Shown: positions 43,759-52,825 of the stretch, piece by piece
Position numbering within the stretch: position 1 is the first letter of the stretch
How the letters are laid out: each line of letters starts with the position of its first letter
Origin: an uncultured Alphaproteobacteria bacterium
GTDB taxonomy: Bacteria; Pseudomonadota; Alphaproteobacteria; RF32; CAG-239
DNA: 64,000 bases
Direction of reading: 5' to 3'
Assembly: GCA_944391475.1 (NCBI GenBank)
Contig: CALXTR010000001.1
Location: 62,001 to 126,000, forward strand
The notes under the pieces: generated by a model
Seen by the model: the letters and a program-made list of their open reading frames with translations, nothing else
The model's database searches: none
Told to the model about the DNA's origin: nothing
Program-made: the position numbers and the translations under genes

Positions 43759-44910
43759 ATGAATGATACTCATGATGTAATCGATAGTTTGTCGTTGGAA
43801 TATCTGGAAGGTGTGGAAGAAAATTCTACCTGGCAAGGTGTTGGGGCGCCTGTATCCAGAGGTGATGATCTAAATTTATTAAAAGGACTAGAAACTATAA
43901 GCGAAAATGATGATTTGCCTGAAATATTAGCTATTCCTCAGGCAGAAAATCGGACGGAAGAATTAAGCGCTGATGAAGACCTTAAGCCAGAAGAAGATTT
44001 TATGGAAAATGCTGAGGTTCGTCTGCGTGATTTGATAGATAAATTTTTGGCTGATTCTGTTCGTCCAGTGATTATTATATGCGATGATAAAGTTAAGTAT
44101 GTGAACCAAGTTGTTCGTGATATGCTTAATGTTAGTGATGATGCTATTGTGGGGCATAATTTTTTAGATTTTGTGAAACGCGATGATTGGAACCTATTAG
44201 CCGAAAATATTGGTGTTATGCTTACTGATGCTAAAAAAGTTAGTATCCATCTGCAGACTAGCGACAATCAAGTAATGGAAGTTGTTTTGGAGGCAATGTA
44301 TATTCCAGATGATAATCATTTTGCGTTTGTCCTGATTGGAAATCAGATGAGAAAAGAAACCGAACCTCACCAAATGGGGGGAGCTAACATGGTTAGCTTG
44401 TATGATCAGGTTACCGGATTGCCTAGTTTTTATTTGTTTGAAGATAGAGTTAGAGTGGCGGTAAATCAGGAAGCATATAAAGATGTTCCGGCTCAGAAAA
44501 ATATGATTGCGGTGATGGCTATTTCAATTGATAATATGTTTAGTCTCAAACAGCTGGGAATGGCTGAGTTTGTGTTGAAAAAGATAGCCTCTAAGTTAGT
44601 GTTTTCTTTGAAGAAAAATTATACTGTGGCACGAGGTATTAAAAGCCAATTTTGGATTTTGATGAGTGATTTACAAGATGTAAGCGATTTAGATGTGGAA
44701 TTACACAAAATCAAAGCCATTCTTGATGAAGGGGTAGAAGATAACTTGGCTCATCACGAGGTTAATAGCAGCATTGGTGTGAGCGTTTTCCCAGTTGTGG
44801 CTCGTTCGGGCAAAAAACTGATTGATCAGGCAATTGTGGCTGTAAAAAATGCTCAAAACACGGGTGGCGGAATAAGTTTTTACAGCGAAGAAAATCAGTC
44901 TCTAAATTAG
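43759..44910 (+). CDS. PAS protein with degenerate GGDEF domain
   Basis: This is a 383-residue cytosolic protein. An acidic N-terminus is followed by a PAS domain (about 88-195, PVIIICDDKVKYVNQVVRDM and LVGHNF-like INVGHNFLD region). A GGDEF-type fold (about 210-380) starts at YDQVTGLPSFYLFEDRV. The active-site GGDEF is replaced by the residues around RGIKSQFWILM, so cyclase activity is unlikely. The S-S-I-G-V-S-V-F segment keeps the fold. It is divergent from the pseudokinase gene, with 144 bases between them. Confidence 0.75.
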   Translation: MNDTHDVIDSLSLEYLEGVEENSTWQGVGAPVSRGDDLNLLKGLETISENDDLPEILAIPQAENRTEELSADEDLKPEEDFMENAEVRLRDLIDKFLADSVRPVIIICDDKVKYVNQVVRDMLNVSDDAIVGHNFLDFVKRDDWNLLAENIGVMLTDAKKVSIHLQTSDNQVMEVVLEAMYIPDDNHFAFVLIGNQMRKETEPHQMGGANMVSLYDQVTGLPSFYLFEDRVRVAVNQEAYKDVPAQKNMIAVMAISIDNMFSLKQLGMAEFVLKKIASKLVFSLKKNYTVARGIKSQFWILMSDLQDVSDLDVELHKIKAILDEGVEDNLAHHEVNSSIGVSVFPVVARSGKKLIDQAIVAVKNAQNTGGGISFYSEENQSLN

Positions 44911-45656
44911 TTGGTGGCGGTGATAAAATCTTGTCCCTCTCGTAAGATTTTTTCAGCTTGTGAGGTGTAAGATCCATCGGGATTGTGCACAATAAATCCT
45001 GGGTGGATAATGCTTGGCGCTTTGCTGTCTTTGCGGGCGCAAACAATTACTCGTTTGGCATTTTGTTCCTCTTTGGAATAAACAGGAATAATCTGGATTT
45101 CTCCGGCACGATGGTGCAATGCGTGCATAATTTCGGGTAAGGCTTCGGCACGATTGATGGTATAAAAATAGCCAAACGGAGTGAGCATTTTTAAGCAAAA
45201 TTTAATCCAACTTTCGAGATATAATTGTTCAAAATTATGCGCTAATGACTTGCTTTTGTTGGGGCTTTTCATATCTGCTGCAGAGTAGGGCGGATTGGTG
45301 ATTACATGCTGGAATGAACATGGTTTGACTGGTATGTTGCACTTACTAATATCTGCATTAAAATAGCTTAGGAAGTTTGCAAAACCATTGGCTTTGGAAC
45401 TGAGGTTGGATAACTCCGCTAGTTGGGGCTGAATTTCTAATCCATTGATTTGGACATTATGATGATGCAAGCGATGAGCCAGACAGAGTGAAATAGCTCC
45501 GGTACCTGAGCCGACATCTAGTATCTTGTCTCCGTTTTTAATGTTGTGCGGCAAAGAAGACAGCAAAACCGCATCGGTTGAGGCACGGTATCCATCAACA
45601 GGTTGAAAAATTTTTACTTTTAAGTTAAGTAGATAGTCGTTAGTATACTCTGTCAT
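44907..45656 (-). CDS. tRNA1(Val) adenine-N6 methyltransferase-like protein
   Basis: This 249-residue SAM-dependent methyltransferase opens with a segment that fits the TrmN6/YfiC family: LKVKIFQPVDGYRASTDAVLL. Motif I is ILDVGSGTGAISLCLA, and motif IV NPPYSAADMK fits N6-adenine methylation. The ATG at 45656 (AAAGGA upstream) is preferred over a longer reading from 45683. It overlaps the convergent gene by four bases. The target, adenine 37 of a tRNA, is by family only. Confidence 0.82.
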   Translation of the reverse strand: MTEYTNDYLLNLKVKIFQPVDGYRASTDAVLLSSLPHNIKNGDKILDVGSGTGAISLCLAHRLHHHNVQINGLEIQPQLAELSNLSSKANGFANFLSYFNADISKCNIPVKPCSFQHVITNPPYSAADMKSPNKSKSLAHNFEQLYLESWIKFCLKMLTPFGYFYTINRAEALPEIMHALHHRAGEIQIIPVYSKEEQNAKRVIVCARKDSKAPSIIHPGFIVHNPDGSYTSQAEKILREGQDFITATN

Positions 45657-45704
45657 AGCAATCCTTTTGAAAACTTTACACATAATATACGGGAAAGATT
45701 AAAA

Positions 45705-46544
45705 ATGCCAGCACAAAATCTGTTAGACCTCAAAGAAAATTTTGATGTTTTTGTTTTTGATATTTATGGAGTGATTTGGGATGGGAAAAAGGTAATTCCC
45801 GGTTATGATGATGTAATGAAACAGCTGGTTAAAGCCGGCAAAAAGGTGGTGATTATGTCAAACTCAACGGCTCTATCTCAGGGGCAAGAAAAGGTTTATG
45901 CTGGACGTGGATTTTTGAAAGGGGAACATTATCATAAATTGATAACATCTGGTGATGTTGCAGAGGAGGCATTTGCGCAAGATGATCGCAAACTAAAATT
46001 TTATCAATTTGGGCGACCGAGCAAAGTTTTGTTTGCTCGCTCAGGTTATGAAGAATTGGCATCTCCAGAAGAGGCTGATTTTGTTTATGCCGGAGTTCCG
46101 CAAACTTGGGAGGGGGATTATTGGAAAGATTATTTGACCATGGACCCTTTTGTGGAAGAATTGGAATATTTGGTAAAACTTGGTAAGCCTTTGGTATGCG
46201 CCAATCCGGATTGTCGTGCTTTTGAGAACCAATATGAGAAACCGGTAGTGCGTCAGGGGAGTGTGGCGGAAGTTTATGAAAAACTTGGCGGTAAGGTGAC
46301 TTATTTTGGAAAACCATATCAAAATATTTATGATTTTGCATTTATAAATGAGCCGGTTGAACGTAGTCGAATGTTGATGGTGGGGGATACTCTTGAAACC
46401 GATATTAAAGGTGGCAGAGATTATGGCATGAAAACGGCTTTAACTCAAACCGGAATTGCGGTGTTTAAAATGCAGGAGACCGGTGAAGCTGATTTAGGAG
46501 CCTATGCGCAAAAAATCGGGATTGTGCCGGATTTTACTATTTAG
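45705..46544 (+). CDS. HAD-IIA phosphatase, TIGR01459-like
   Basis: This is a 279-residue HAD-superfamily hydrolase of class IIA. Motif I is FDIYGVIWDG, motif II VVIMSNST, and motif III/IV ends with MLMVGDTLETDIKGGRDYG. Length and layout fit the alphaproteobacterial TIGR01459 group related to NagD and PGP. The substrate is unknown. It is a single gene, divergent from the methyltransferase. Confidence 0.85.
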   Translation: MPAQNLLDLKENFDVFVFDIYGVIWDGKKVIPGYDDVMKQLVKAGKKVVIMSNSTALSQGQEKVYAGRGFLKGEHYHKLITSGDVAEEAFAQDDRKLKFYQFGRPSKVLFARSGYEELASPEEADFVYAGVPQTWEGDYWKDYLTMDPFVEELEYLVKLGKPLVCANPDCRAFENQYEKPVVRQGSVAEVYEKLGGKVTYFGKPYQNIYDFAFINEPVERSRMLMVGDTLETDIKGGRDYGMKTALTQTGIAVFKMQETGEADLGAYAQKIGIVPDFTI

Positions 46545-46561
46545 CATTTGCTGAAAAGGGG

Positions 46562-46594
46562 AAACCCCTTCCGATTATTTTTCGGAAGGGGTTT
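46562..46594 (+). terminator. Terminator hairpin overlapping convergent gene end
   Basis: AAACCCCTTCCG pairs with CGGAAGGGGTTT and is followed by CGTTTT. The right arm is also the last coding bases of the minus-strand gene that stops at 46575, so the hairpin overlaps that coding end. Confidence 0.75.
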
Positions 46595-47651
46595 CGTTTT
46601 CGGGATTAAACATTTTATACAAAGTGATAATCCTCTGTTCGGAGGCATTGAGTTTGTCCTCGCCTCCGAAATTAATTTGCTCGTACAGCCTGCGAATGTG
46701 CGGGAATATCATCTGGTGTAACCCGCTCTTTTTAATTTCATCTTCAATATCGCGGATGAAATTAAACGTTTCTTGGCTGATGGTGGTGCCATAAAACGGA
46801 AATTCCAGGAGAGTACCAGAAGGGTGCTCCCAAATGTGAAGGGTATCCTTAATGTAGTGATACACAATCATCTTGATTTCCTTCGCTTTTAGAACATCTT
46901 TGACGGTGTTGTAGGATTTTTGAACCAAGCTAACTTGTTCCTCAAAAATCACTGGGTCATCGGAAAAATCCGTTTTTAAGGCAATTTGCATTTCCTCAGG
47001 GGTTATTTCGCCATCTAAATCGATGATGGTGATACCTGATTTAATGCGCTGGATTTGGCTCAGCCGTCTTTCATCAAACAGCATACCGGCTTTTTTGGTT
47101 TTGCTGGCAAGCTGAATGAGGCGATGTAGATTTTCAACCGTAGGGTCTGCCTGGGCTAACTCTTGGCTCAAGGATAAGTACGGTTTGGTCAACTCAAGAA
47201 ATTTGTTGAGCTGCTTTTTGAGCAAAAACCGACTAATCCGCGGGCGTGCTAATGACATTCCTATCATTTCTTGCACGCTGAAAGTTTTGCCGTTGGGCGA
47301 ATCTTCCACCTCTAGTGAATGAGACATTTCAAAATACTCCGGTGTATTGGCAGAAGATAATTCTTGCAAATAGAGCTGAGCATTTTTGATGATGTTTTGA
47401 CAGTCCATATGGCTGTTTTGTAGCATAATGGCTACAAGTGCCGCCTCATTCTTGAGATGATAATAAGACAATCTCTTAATTAGCTGGGCGCGGATTACTT
47501 TTTCTAGGCCGCTTAGCTCATAGACGTAGCCGATGATTTCATCATACTCAACGCCTGCAAACATCATTCTGCTAGCAAATTTAAGGCTCTCGGGCATTAA
47601 GCCCACCAACAGTTCTTTCTCGTCTTTTGATAATTCTCTTTTTTTTGCCAT
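46575..47651 (-). CDS. Uncharacterised helical protein (358 aa)
   Basis: This soluble protein is predicted all-helical in its first 200 residues, with repeating Leu/Ile spacing. A more mixed C-terminal part follows (ITIIDLDGEITPEEM near 208, an EF-hand-like stretch lacking several ligands, then KMIVYHYIKDTLHIWEHPSG). No signal peptide or known motif. It has its own promoter, but no Shine-Dalgarno is visible (AATTATTTAAATT before the ATG). Function unknown. It lies in a group of three unknown minus-strand genes with the same start context. Confidence 0.6.
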   Translation of the reverse strand: MAKKRELSKDEKELLVGLMPESLKFASRMMFAGVEYDEIIGYVYELSGLEKVIRAQLIKRLSYYHLKNEAALVAIMLQNSHMDCQNIIKNAQLYLQELSSANTPEYFEMSHSLEVEDSPNGKTFSVQEMIGMSLARPRISRFLLKKQLNKFLELTKPYLSLSQELAQADPTVENLHRLIQLASKTKKAGMLFDERRLSQIQRIKSGITIIDLDGEITPEEMQIALKTDFSDDPVIFEEQVSLVQKSYNTVKDVLKAKEIKMIVYHYIKDTLHIWEHPSGTLLEFPFYGTTISQETFNFIRDIEDEIKKSGLHQMIFPHIRRLYEQINFGGEDKLNASEQRIITLYKMFNPENETPSEK

Positions 47652-47696
47652 AATTTAAATAATTTTATTTGATTAATAATATTTTTTCTAGCGAAT

Positions 47697-47726
47697 ATTA
47701 TAGACACAAAATGACCAAAAAATCAA
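47697..47726 (-). promoter_or_regulatory. Promoter of the 358-residue gene
   Basis: Minus strand: TTGATT at 47726-47721, an 18-base spacer, then TATAAT at 47702-47697. The -10 is perfect. Confidence 0.7.
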
Positions 47727-47770
47727 CTAAAAAAACTTTATAAGAGAAAATTTTTGCCCGAGCATAACGA

Positions 47771-47800
47771 AACCCCGTTTCTTAGAACAGAAAACGGGGT
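47771..47800 (-). terminator. Hairpin after the 130-residue gene
   Basis: ACCCCGTTTT and AAACGGGGTT pair on the minus strand across a ten-base loop. Only a short T run follows, so strength is uncertain. Confidence 0.45.
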
Positions 47801-47805
47801 GTCGG

Positions 47806-48198
47806 TTATTCATATAACTTGGCTATGTAATTATGTCCGTGCAAAATTAAGTGCTCGTGGACAAATTGCTTATAGCCGGCTTCCATAATGCGCCAATTGT
47901 ATTGGGCTAACAAATACAAAACAGCCTCACTCAACTCTCGGGATTGACCGTCGAGAATTGCGCTTAACAGTTCTTGGGAGACATTTCCAGCTGCAAATAT
48001 ATCTTCCAAAAATACTAAAGTTAACGAGCGGGTGCGCTGGTGGTGCAGTCCGGTGCGAATAAGCTCTTGAAATGTTGTCATATCTCCCAAATTTGAATAG
48101 TGACCAACAAATTCAAACAGATAATGCGCAAATTTGCGATAGTCTTCATCGCTGATGAAGGGCTTGTTTAGTAGTTCTAAAATTTGTTTTTGTTCCAT
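47806..48198 (-). CDS. Uncharacterised small helical protein (130 aa)
   Basis: This soluble helical protein runs MEQKQILELL to HNYIAKLYE. The longer reading from 48297 would cross the terminator hairpin of the upstream gene, so the ATG at 48198 is taken; no Shine-Dalgarno is present. It has no known motif. Its alternation of short helices (YRKFAHYLFEFVGHY, MTTFQELIRTGL) is like that of the two flanking unknown genes, so a common fold is possible but unproven. Confidence 0.5.
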   Translation of the reverse strand: MEQKQILELLNKPFISDEDYRKFAHYLFEFVGHYSNLGDMTTFQELIRTGLHHQRTRSLTLVFLEDIFAAGNVSQELLSAILDGQSRELSEAVLYLLAQYNWRIMEAGYKQFVHEHLILHGHNYIAKLYE

Positions 48199-48220
48199 AA
48201 TCATCAGATTTAAAAGAAAG

Positions 48221-48248
48221 CCTCTGCAATGCCTAAGCATTACAGAGG
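48221..48248 (-). terminator. Terminator after the 360-residue gene
   Basis: Minus strand: CCTCTGTAATGC, loop TTAG, GCATTGCAGAGG, then CTTTCTTTT. Confidence 0.6.
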
Positions 48249-48268
48249 GTTTCATCAAATTAATCATT

Positions 48269-49351
48269 TTAGCGATACAGTCGACATACGTCGGCATAGA
48301 GAGTGTCTAAATCCAAACTGCGGTTGCGACCTTGCGTTTCCTTTAGTCGGATATAGAAGTACAAGTCTTTCTTTTGGTTCGTCAGGACATCTGCGTAGGT
48401 GAACAAAAATCCCCACACTTCGTCGATAACCAAGTCAGACAACATCATCTTTGCCCAAAGGAAGACATCGCTCATGCCTTGATCCAGGCTAGTTTGCCAT
48501 AGCTCTAATGCGGCGGTCGAAACCTCTTTGATAGGGTATTTGCTACCCTCATAGATGAGGTTGGCTATCTGGATAGGAAATTCTTTATAGTATTTCATAT
48601 CGCAGAAACCGATGATTTCTTGCAACATTTCAGCGCTGAGCTTTAATTCTTTGGACTTTAAGTCTTTGAAGTAGGCTTTACGCTGTTTACGAAGCATGTG
48701 GTACAAGGTTTCAATCTTTGCCTTGATTTCTTCCCGATGGATGATTTCAGGGCTAAAACGGTCTTCGTTACCGGCAAACTTACTCTCTTTGGCTTTTTGT
48801 GCCAAGGACCACACCAGAGGGTCTTTTTTGAACAAATCTTCGTTTTGGTGGAAATAATCTTGAGCAACTTTGGGGACAAAGTCAGCCGAGAATATCATTT
48901 TCCACAAAAATTGGTTCAAACGCGCCCGTTGCATCCGCGTGAAAAACTCCGAGCAAATTTTACGGATATCATTATCCGGATATTTAATTGCTTCGGTTAG
49001 AAATTCCGCCATCTGGATAGGGTATCTATCGTACAAGATAGGGGAGGTAAGAAATATTACATCTTTAACAGTGAGCTGATGCTCGTTCTGCCATTGAGCA
49101 TTGCGGTCGAGTAGATATCTCTTTCGCTCAACGCGCATCTGCTTGGTGATGTTTTCAATAATCTCTTTAACAGACTCTCTTTCCTTCTCGGAAGGAGACA
49201 GACGATGAAGCGGAGCTTGAATCTTGCCGCTTGATGCTTCTGCTTTTTTCTGTTTTGCCTCACGCTTTTTCTTGCGTTCTTCACGTTTCTTAATTGCTTC
49301 CGGTGTGTTTGCCAAGTCGACAATCACTTTTTCTGATAATTTTTGTGCCAT
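48269..49351 (-). CDS. Uncharacterised protein with internal duplication (360 aa)
   Basis: After a Lys/Glu-rich N-terminus (about 1-60) the protein has two copies of one helical unit. At about 95-155 the key pieces are YPIQMAEFLTEAIKYP and FLWKMIFSADFV. At about 245-310 they are FPIQIANLIYEGSKYP and FLWAKMMLSDLVI. No signal peptide, membrane segment or catalytic motif is visible. The start has no Shine-Dalgarno (CTTTTTAATT before ATG). It probably forms an alpha-solenoid-like scaffold; the role is unknown. Confidence 0.6.
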   Translation of the reverse strand: MAQKLSEKVIVDLANTPEAIKKREERKKKREAKQKKAEASSGKIQAPLHRLSPSEKERESVKEIIENITKQMRVERKRYLLDRNAQWQNEHQLTVKDVIFLTSPILYDRYPIQMAEFLTEAIKYPDNDIRKICSEFFTRMQRARLNQFLWKMIFSADFVPKVAQDYFHQNEDLFKKDPLVWSLAQKAKESKFAGNEDRFSPEIIHREEIKAKIETLYHMLRKQRKAYFKDLKSKELKLSAEMLQEIIGFCDMKYYKEFPIQIANLIYEGSKYPIKEVSTAALELWQTSLDQGMSDVFLWAKMMLSDLVIDEVWGFLFTYADVLTNQKKDLYFYIRLKETQGRNRSLDLDTLYADVCRLYR

Positions 49352-49401
49352 AATTAAAAAGAATTAAAAATATTAATGAAAAATAATAGAATTTTGTCAT
49401 C

Positions 49402-49430
49402 AATATACAAAATTTTTTTGTTTTTTACAA
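49402..49430 (-). promoter_or_regulatory. Promoter of the 360-residue gene
   Basis: Minus strand: TTGTAA at 49430-49425, a 17-base spacer, TATATT at 49407-49402. Confidence 0.55.
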
Positions 49431-49506
49431 CACCTTTTTCATTGTAATTTAACTTTTTTGAGATAAATTGCTCTAAAATGGATTGTTTTGCGTGTTGAGG
49501 TTAGGT

Positions 49507-50676
49507 ATGAAAATATCAAAAGTTGGTAAAATCAGTATGCTCAGCGCTGCCGTAATTGCGACAGCTTCCTTAATCTATGGTTGTTCGGGGAAGGATAGTG
49601 ATACTTATATCACCCAAAAGCTTGAAAACGGCAAAATTATTCAGAAAATTACCGCTTCGGGCATTATCAATCCAATTTCGACCATTAATATCGGTACGCA
49701 AGTATCAGGTACAATTTCAGAGATTTTGGTTGACTACAACTCCTTGGTCAAAAAAGGTCAACTCTTGGCACAAATTGATCCGGCTTTGTTTGAGGCTACC
49801 GTGGCTCAGCGTCAGGCTGCACTTGATATCGCCAAGGCTGAAGTTGACGTTTCCAAAAACGACATTGTCTACTACAAGAAAAATCTGGAACGCATTAAAA
49901 AACTTAATTCTTCTCGCTACTCGGCTGACAAAGAACTCGAATCTGCTCAGCGCGACTATGACAATGCCATTGTTCAGCTCAAGCTCCAAGAAGCACAAGT
50001 AAAACAAGCCGAAGCATCACTTAAATCGGCAGAAATTGATTTGCACTATACCAAAATTGTTTCGCCGGTCGATGGTATTGTGGTTTCTAAAGAAGTGGAA
50101 GTGGGACAGACCGTGGCGGCAAGTTTCCAAACCCCGACTCTGTTTAATGTGGCAGAAGATTTAACCAAAATGCAAATTGAAGCCTCCATCGTGGAAGCCG
50201 ATATTTCTAAAGTTAAAGAAGGTCAAACCGCCGAATTTAGCGTTGATGGTTACCCAGATGAGATTTTTGTTGGTCAAGTCACTCAAGTGCGCAACCAAGC
50301 TATCACTACCTCAAACGTGGTAACCTATGAGGTGATTATTGAAATTGATAACAGTGCCCAAAAGCTTAAACCCGGAATGACTGCGAATGTTGATATCATT
50401 ACCGCAAAGAAAGACGATGCGCTGTTGGCTTCTAACAAAGCTTTGCGTTTCTATATGGAAGATGAAAACGGTCAAAAGCAACGCTACACCGATAAGGGGA
50501 TTTGGGTACTTGAAAATAATCAGCCGCGCCGCATTTCCATTAAAACCGGTATTTCTGATGATGATCGAACTGAGGTAATTTCTGATAATTTGCGTGAGGG
50601 CATGGATATCATCTTGGAAAAGGTTAGCAGTAAAGACAAAGATGCTCGCGCAATGAGAATGAGGATGCCCAGATAA
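49507..50676 (+). CDS. macA: MacA-like periplasmic adaptor lipoprotein
   Basis: This is a 389-residue membrane-fusion protein. The N-terminal signal ends in the lipobox LIYGC, so it is likely lipid-anchored. A lipoyl-type half (IGTQVSGTISEILVDYN) precedes a long helical hairpin (about 95-170), and the second half has VDGIVVSKEVEVGQTV. The beta-barrel and membrane-proximal domains follow. The ATG at 49507 with GAGG upstream is preferred over a TTG at 49483. It links the MacB-type ABC transporter to an outer-membrane channel, which is not encoded here. Confidence 0.88.
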   Translation: MKISKVGKISMLSAAVIATASLIYGCSGKDSDTYITQKLENGKIIQKITASGIINPISTINIGTQVSGTISEILVDYNSLVKKGQLLAQIDPALFEATVAQRQAALDIAKAEVDVSKNDIVYYKKNLERIKKLNSSRYSADKELESAQRDYDNAIVQLKLQEAQVKQAEASLKSAEIDLHYTKIVSPVDGIVVSKEVEVGQTVAASFQTPTLFNVAEDLTKMQIEASIVEADISKVKEGQTAEFSVDGYPDEIFVGQVTQVRNQAITTSNVVTYEVIIEIDNSAQKLKPGMTANVDIITAKKDDALLASNKALRFYMEDENGQKQRYTDKGIWVLENNQPRRISIKTGISDDDRTEVISDNLREGMDIILEKVSSKDKDARAMRMRMPR

Positions 50677-51365
50677 TGGCCTTAATTGAGCTCAAAAATC
50701 TATGCAAAAGCTATCAAGTTGGGGAGATGAAACTCGATATCTTAAAGCATATCTCACTTACTATTAATGATGGCGAATTTGTAGCGATTATGGGACCTTC
50801 GGGTTCTGGAAAATCTACCATGATGAATATCCTTGGTTGTCTTGATAAGCCAAGCTCGGGAAAATATTTCTTAGACGGCATTGATGTCGGCAAGCTCGAT
50901 AGTGACGAACTAGCGGCTATTCGTAACCAAAAAATTGGGTTCGTTTTTCAAGGGTTCAACCTCTTGTCGCGCACCTCAGCGCTTGAGAATGTCGAACTAC
51001 CGATGGTCTATGCCAAGGTTCCTGCAGAAGAACGTAAAGAACGCGCCGCCAAAGCCCTTAAATCCGTTGGACTTGGCAGTCGTATGGATCATCAGCCCAA
51101 TCAGCTTTCCGGTGGTCAGCAACAGCGTGTGGCTATTGCCAGGGCTGTGGTAAACGAAGCTCCTATCATTTTTGCCGATGAGCCAACCGGTAATCTTGAT
51201 ACTAAAATGAGTGTAGAAATTATGGAGCTTTTTACCAAACTCAATCGTGAGCTTGGCCGCACCATTATCTTGGTTACTCACGAAGAAGATATTGCTCGCT
51301 ACAGTGATCGCATTATCAAGATTGTGGATGGACAGATTAATTCTGATGCAAAGGTAGAAAAATAA
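50676..51365 (+). CDS. MacB-type ABC transporter ATPase
   Basis: This 229-residue ATPase has Walker [10 protein letters not shown] at about 37-45, the signature [14 protein letters not shown], Walker [13 protein letters not shown], and TRTIILVTHEED-like H-loop residues. It is coupled by TAATG overlaps to both neighbours. MacB is often one fused protein; here the ATPase and permease are separate chains. The substrate is unknown; candidates include lipoproteins, peptides or macrolides. Confidence 0.9.
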   Translation: MALIELKNLCKSYQVGEMKLDILKHISLTINDGEFVAIMGPSGSGKSTMMNILGCLDKPSSGKYFLDGIDVGKLDSDELAAIRNQKIGFVFQGFNLLSRTSALENVELPMVYAKVPAEERKERAAKALKSVGLGSRMDHQPNQLSGGQQQRVAIARAVVNEAPIIFADEPTGNLDTKMSVEIMELFTKLNRELGRTIILVTHEEDIARYSDRIIKIVDGQINSDAKVEK

Positions 51366-52594
51366 TGGTCGATTTGAAAACAATTTTCAGTATTGCCATT
51401 CGGGCTATTCGTGCTAACAAAATGCGCTCTACTCTGACCAGTCTTGGTATCATTATCGGGGTGGCGGCTGTGATTGTAATGTTGGCGATTGGTAACGGAG
51501 CCCAAATTTCTATCCAAAATGAAATGCGCACCATGGGCTCTAATCTGATTATTGTTCGTTCCGGAGTTTCGACCTCCAGCGGAGCGCGCGGTGGGCACGG
51601 CTCTCAGCCAACCATGAAACTCAGTGACGGAAATGCTATTCAAGAAAAAATTCCGGCTATCAAATTGGCGGCTCCGGTTTTGAGCGAAGTGGCTCAGCTG
51701 GTGGCCGGAAACAACAACTGGTCAACCCAGATTACCGGTACCGATAATCGCAATTTTCTGATTAAGGAATGGAATTTGGCCTATGGTCGAATGTTTAGCG
51801 AAGGCGATGTCAAAAACGCCGCCAAGGTCGCAATCTTGGGGCAGACAGTTGTCAATGAGCTATTTGGCGATGTGGACCCAATTAACAAAACGGTGCGCAT
51901 TAAGGGCATTCCGTTTCGAATTATCGGAGTGTTGGAAGAACGCGGTCAGAGCGGTATGGGGCAAGACCAAGATGACGAAGTGTTTATCCCCATTTCTACC
52001 GCGCAGAAAAAAGTTATGGGAGTGGATTTTCCCGACCAAGTGAAGTTTATTATTCTCCAAGCAGTTGATGCCGAAAGTACCTATACCTCACAAGAAGAAA
52101 TTCGCCTCTTGCTTCGTCAACGTCACAATCTGGGTGCTAACAAAGATGACGATTTTGTGATTAGAAACCTAACCCAGATGATGGAGATGATGCAAAAATC
52201 AACCACAGTCATGACCATTTTGCTTGGCTCCATTGCCTCAATTTCTCTTTTGGTGGGTGGTATTGGTATCATGAACATTATGCTTGTATCTGTAACTGAG
52301 CGGACGCGAGAGATTGGTATCCGTATGGCGATTGGGGCCAAGTCTTGGGACATTCGTTGGCAATTCTTGATGGAGGCTTTGGTGCTTTCCCTAATTGGTG
52401 GTTTGATGGGAATTTTGTTTGGACTTCTTGGCGTACATTTAGTGAAAGCATTTACTTCGCTCACGCCAAGTGTTAATCTCCTATACATCATATTACCTTT
52501 CTCATTTGCCGGATTTGTGGGGTTGTTTTTTGGTTTTTATCCAGCCTATAAAGCATCTCTTTTAAACCCGATTAATGCTCTTCGTTACGAATAA
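51365..52594 (+). CDS. MacB-type ABC transporter permease
   Basis: This is a 409-residue permease with one N-terminal helix (TSLGIIIGVAAVIVMLAIG), a large periplasmic MacB-PCD domain (about 45-275), and three C-terminal helices. The end YPAYKASLLNPINALRYE is the FtsX-family signature. It forms a three-gene operon with the adaptor and ATPase. The first family A palindrome of the second cluster starts six bases after its stop. Confidence 0.92.
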   Translation: MVDLKTIFSIAIRAIRANKMRSTLTSLGIIIGVAAVIVMLAIGNGAQISIQNEMRTMGSNLIIVRSGVSTSSGARGGHGSQPTMKLSDGNAIQEKIPAIKLAAPVLSEVAQLVAGNNNWSTQITGTDNRNFLIKEWNLAYGRMFSEGDVKNAAKVAILGQTVVNELFGDVDPINKTVRIKGIPFRIIGVLEERGQSGMGQDQDDEVFIPISTAQKKVMGVDFPDQVKFIILQAVDAESTYTSQEEIRLLLRQRHNLGANKDDDFVIRNLTQMMEMMQKSTTVMTILLGSIASISLLVGGIGIMNIMLVSVTERTREIGIRMAIGAKSWDIRWQFLMEALVLSLIGGLMGILFGLLGVHLVKAFTSLTPSVNLLYIILPFSFAGFVGLFFGFYPAYKASLLNPINALRYE

Positions 52595-52600
52595 ACTTTT

Positions 52601-52723
52601 AAAGTTCGTATTTTGGGTTATTAGAGCCCTTTTCTACGGTCTCAGAAAATCCACGTATTTCTATATACGCTAGGATTTTCTTCGCCTTGAAAAGAACTCT
52701 ACTAACCTCAAACTACGAACTTT
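52601..52723. repeat. Family A palindrome after macB permease
   Basis: This is a 123-bp element with AAAGTTCGTA and TACGAACTTT as perfect ends. The middle arms AGAAAATCC/GGATTTTCT pair, and the tip is CGTATTTCTATATACG. It begins six bases after the stop codon and probably forms the 3' hairpin of the operon. Confidence 0.88.
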
Positions 52724-52825
52724 AAGTCGTGCCAGAGGTTGAGATATTTCTTTGCTAGGATTTTGACCGCTTTGTTTTTCACGCTATAAGCCGCAAATCT
52801 TGAACTTTAAATTAAAGCCCGTATT
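52724..52825. other. Inter-palindrome spacer with a decayed element
   Basis: It starts with AAGTCGTGCCAGAG, a linker that recurs between other tandem copies. The rest holds pieces of the repeat (GCTAGGATTTT, TTGAACTTTAA, AAAGCCCGTATT) without an intact palindrome, as expected of a degraded copy. I see no gene. Confidence 0.55.

Noticed and set aside
49507-52594. A second LolCDE system
   Set aside because: The lipid-anchored adaptor protein and the large periplasmic permease domain fit MacA/MacB, not Lol.
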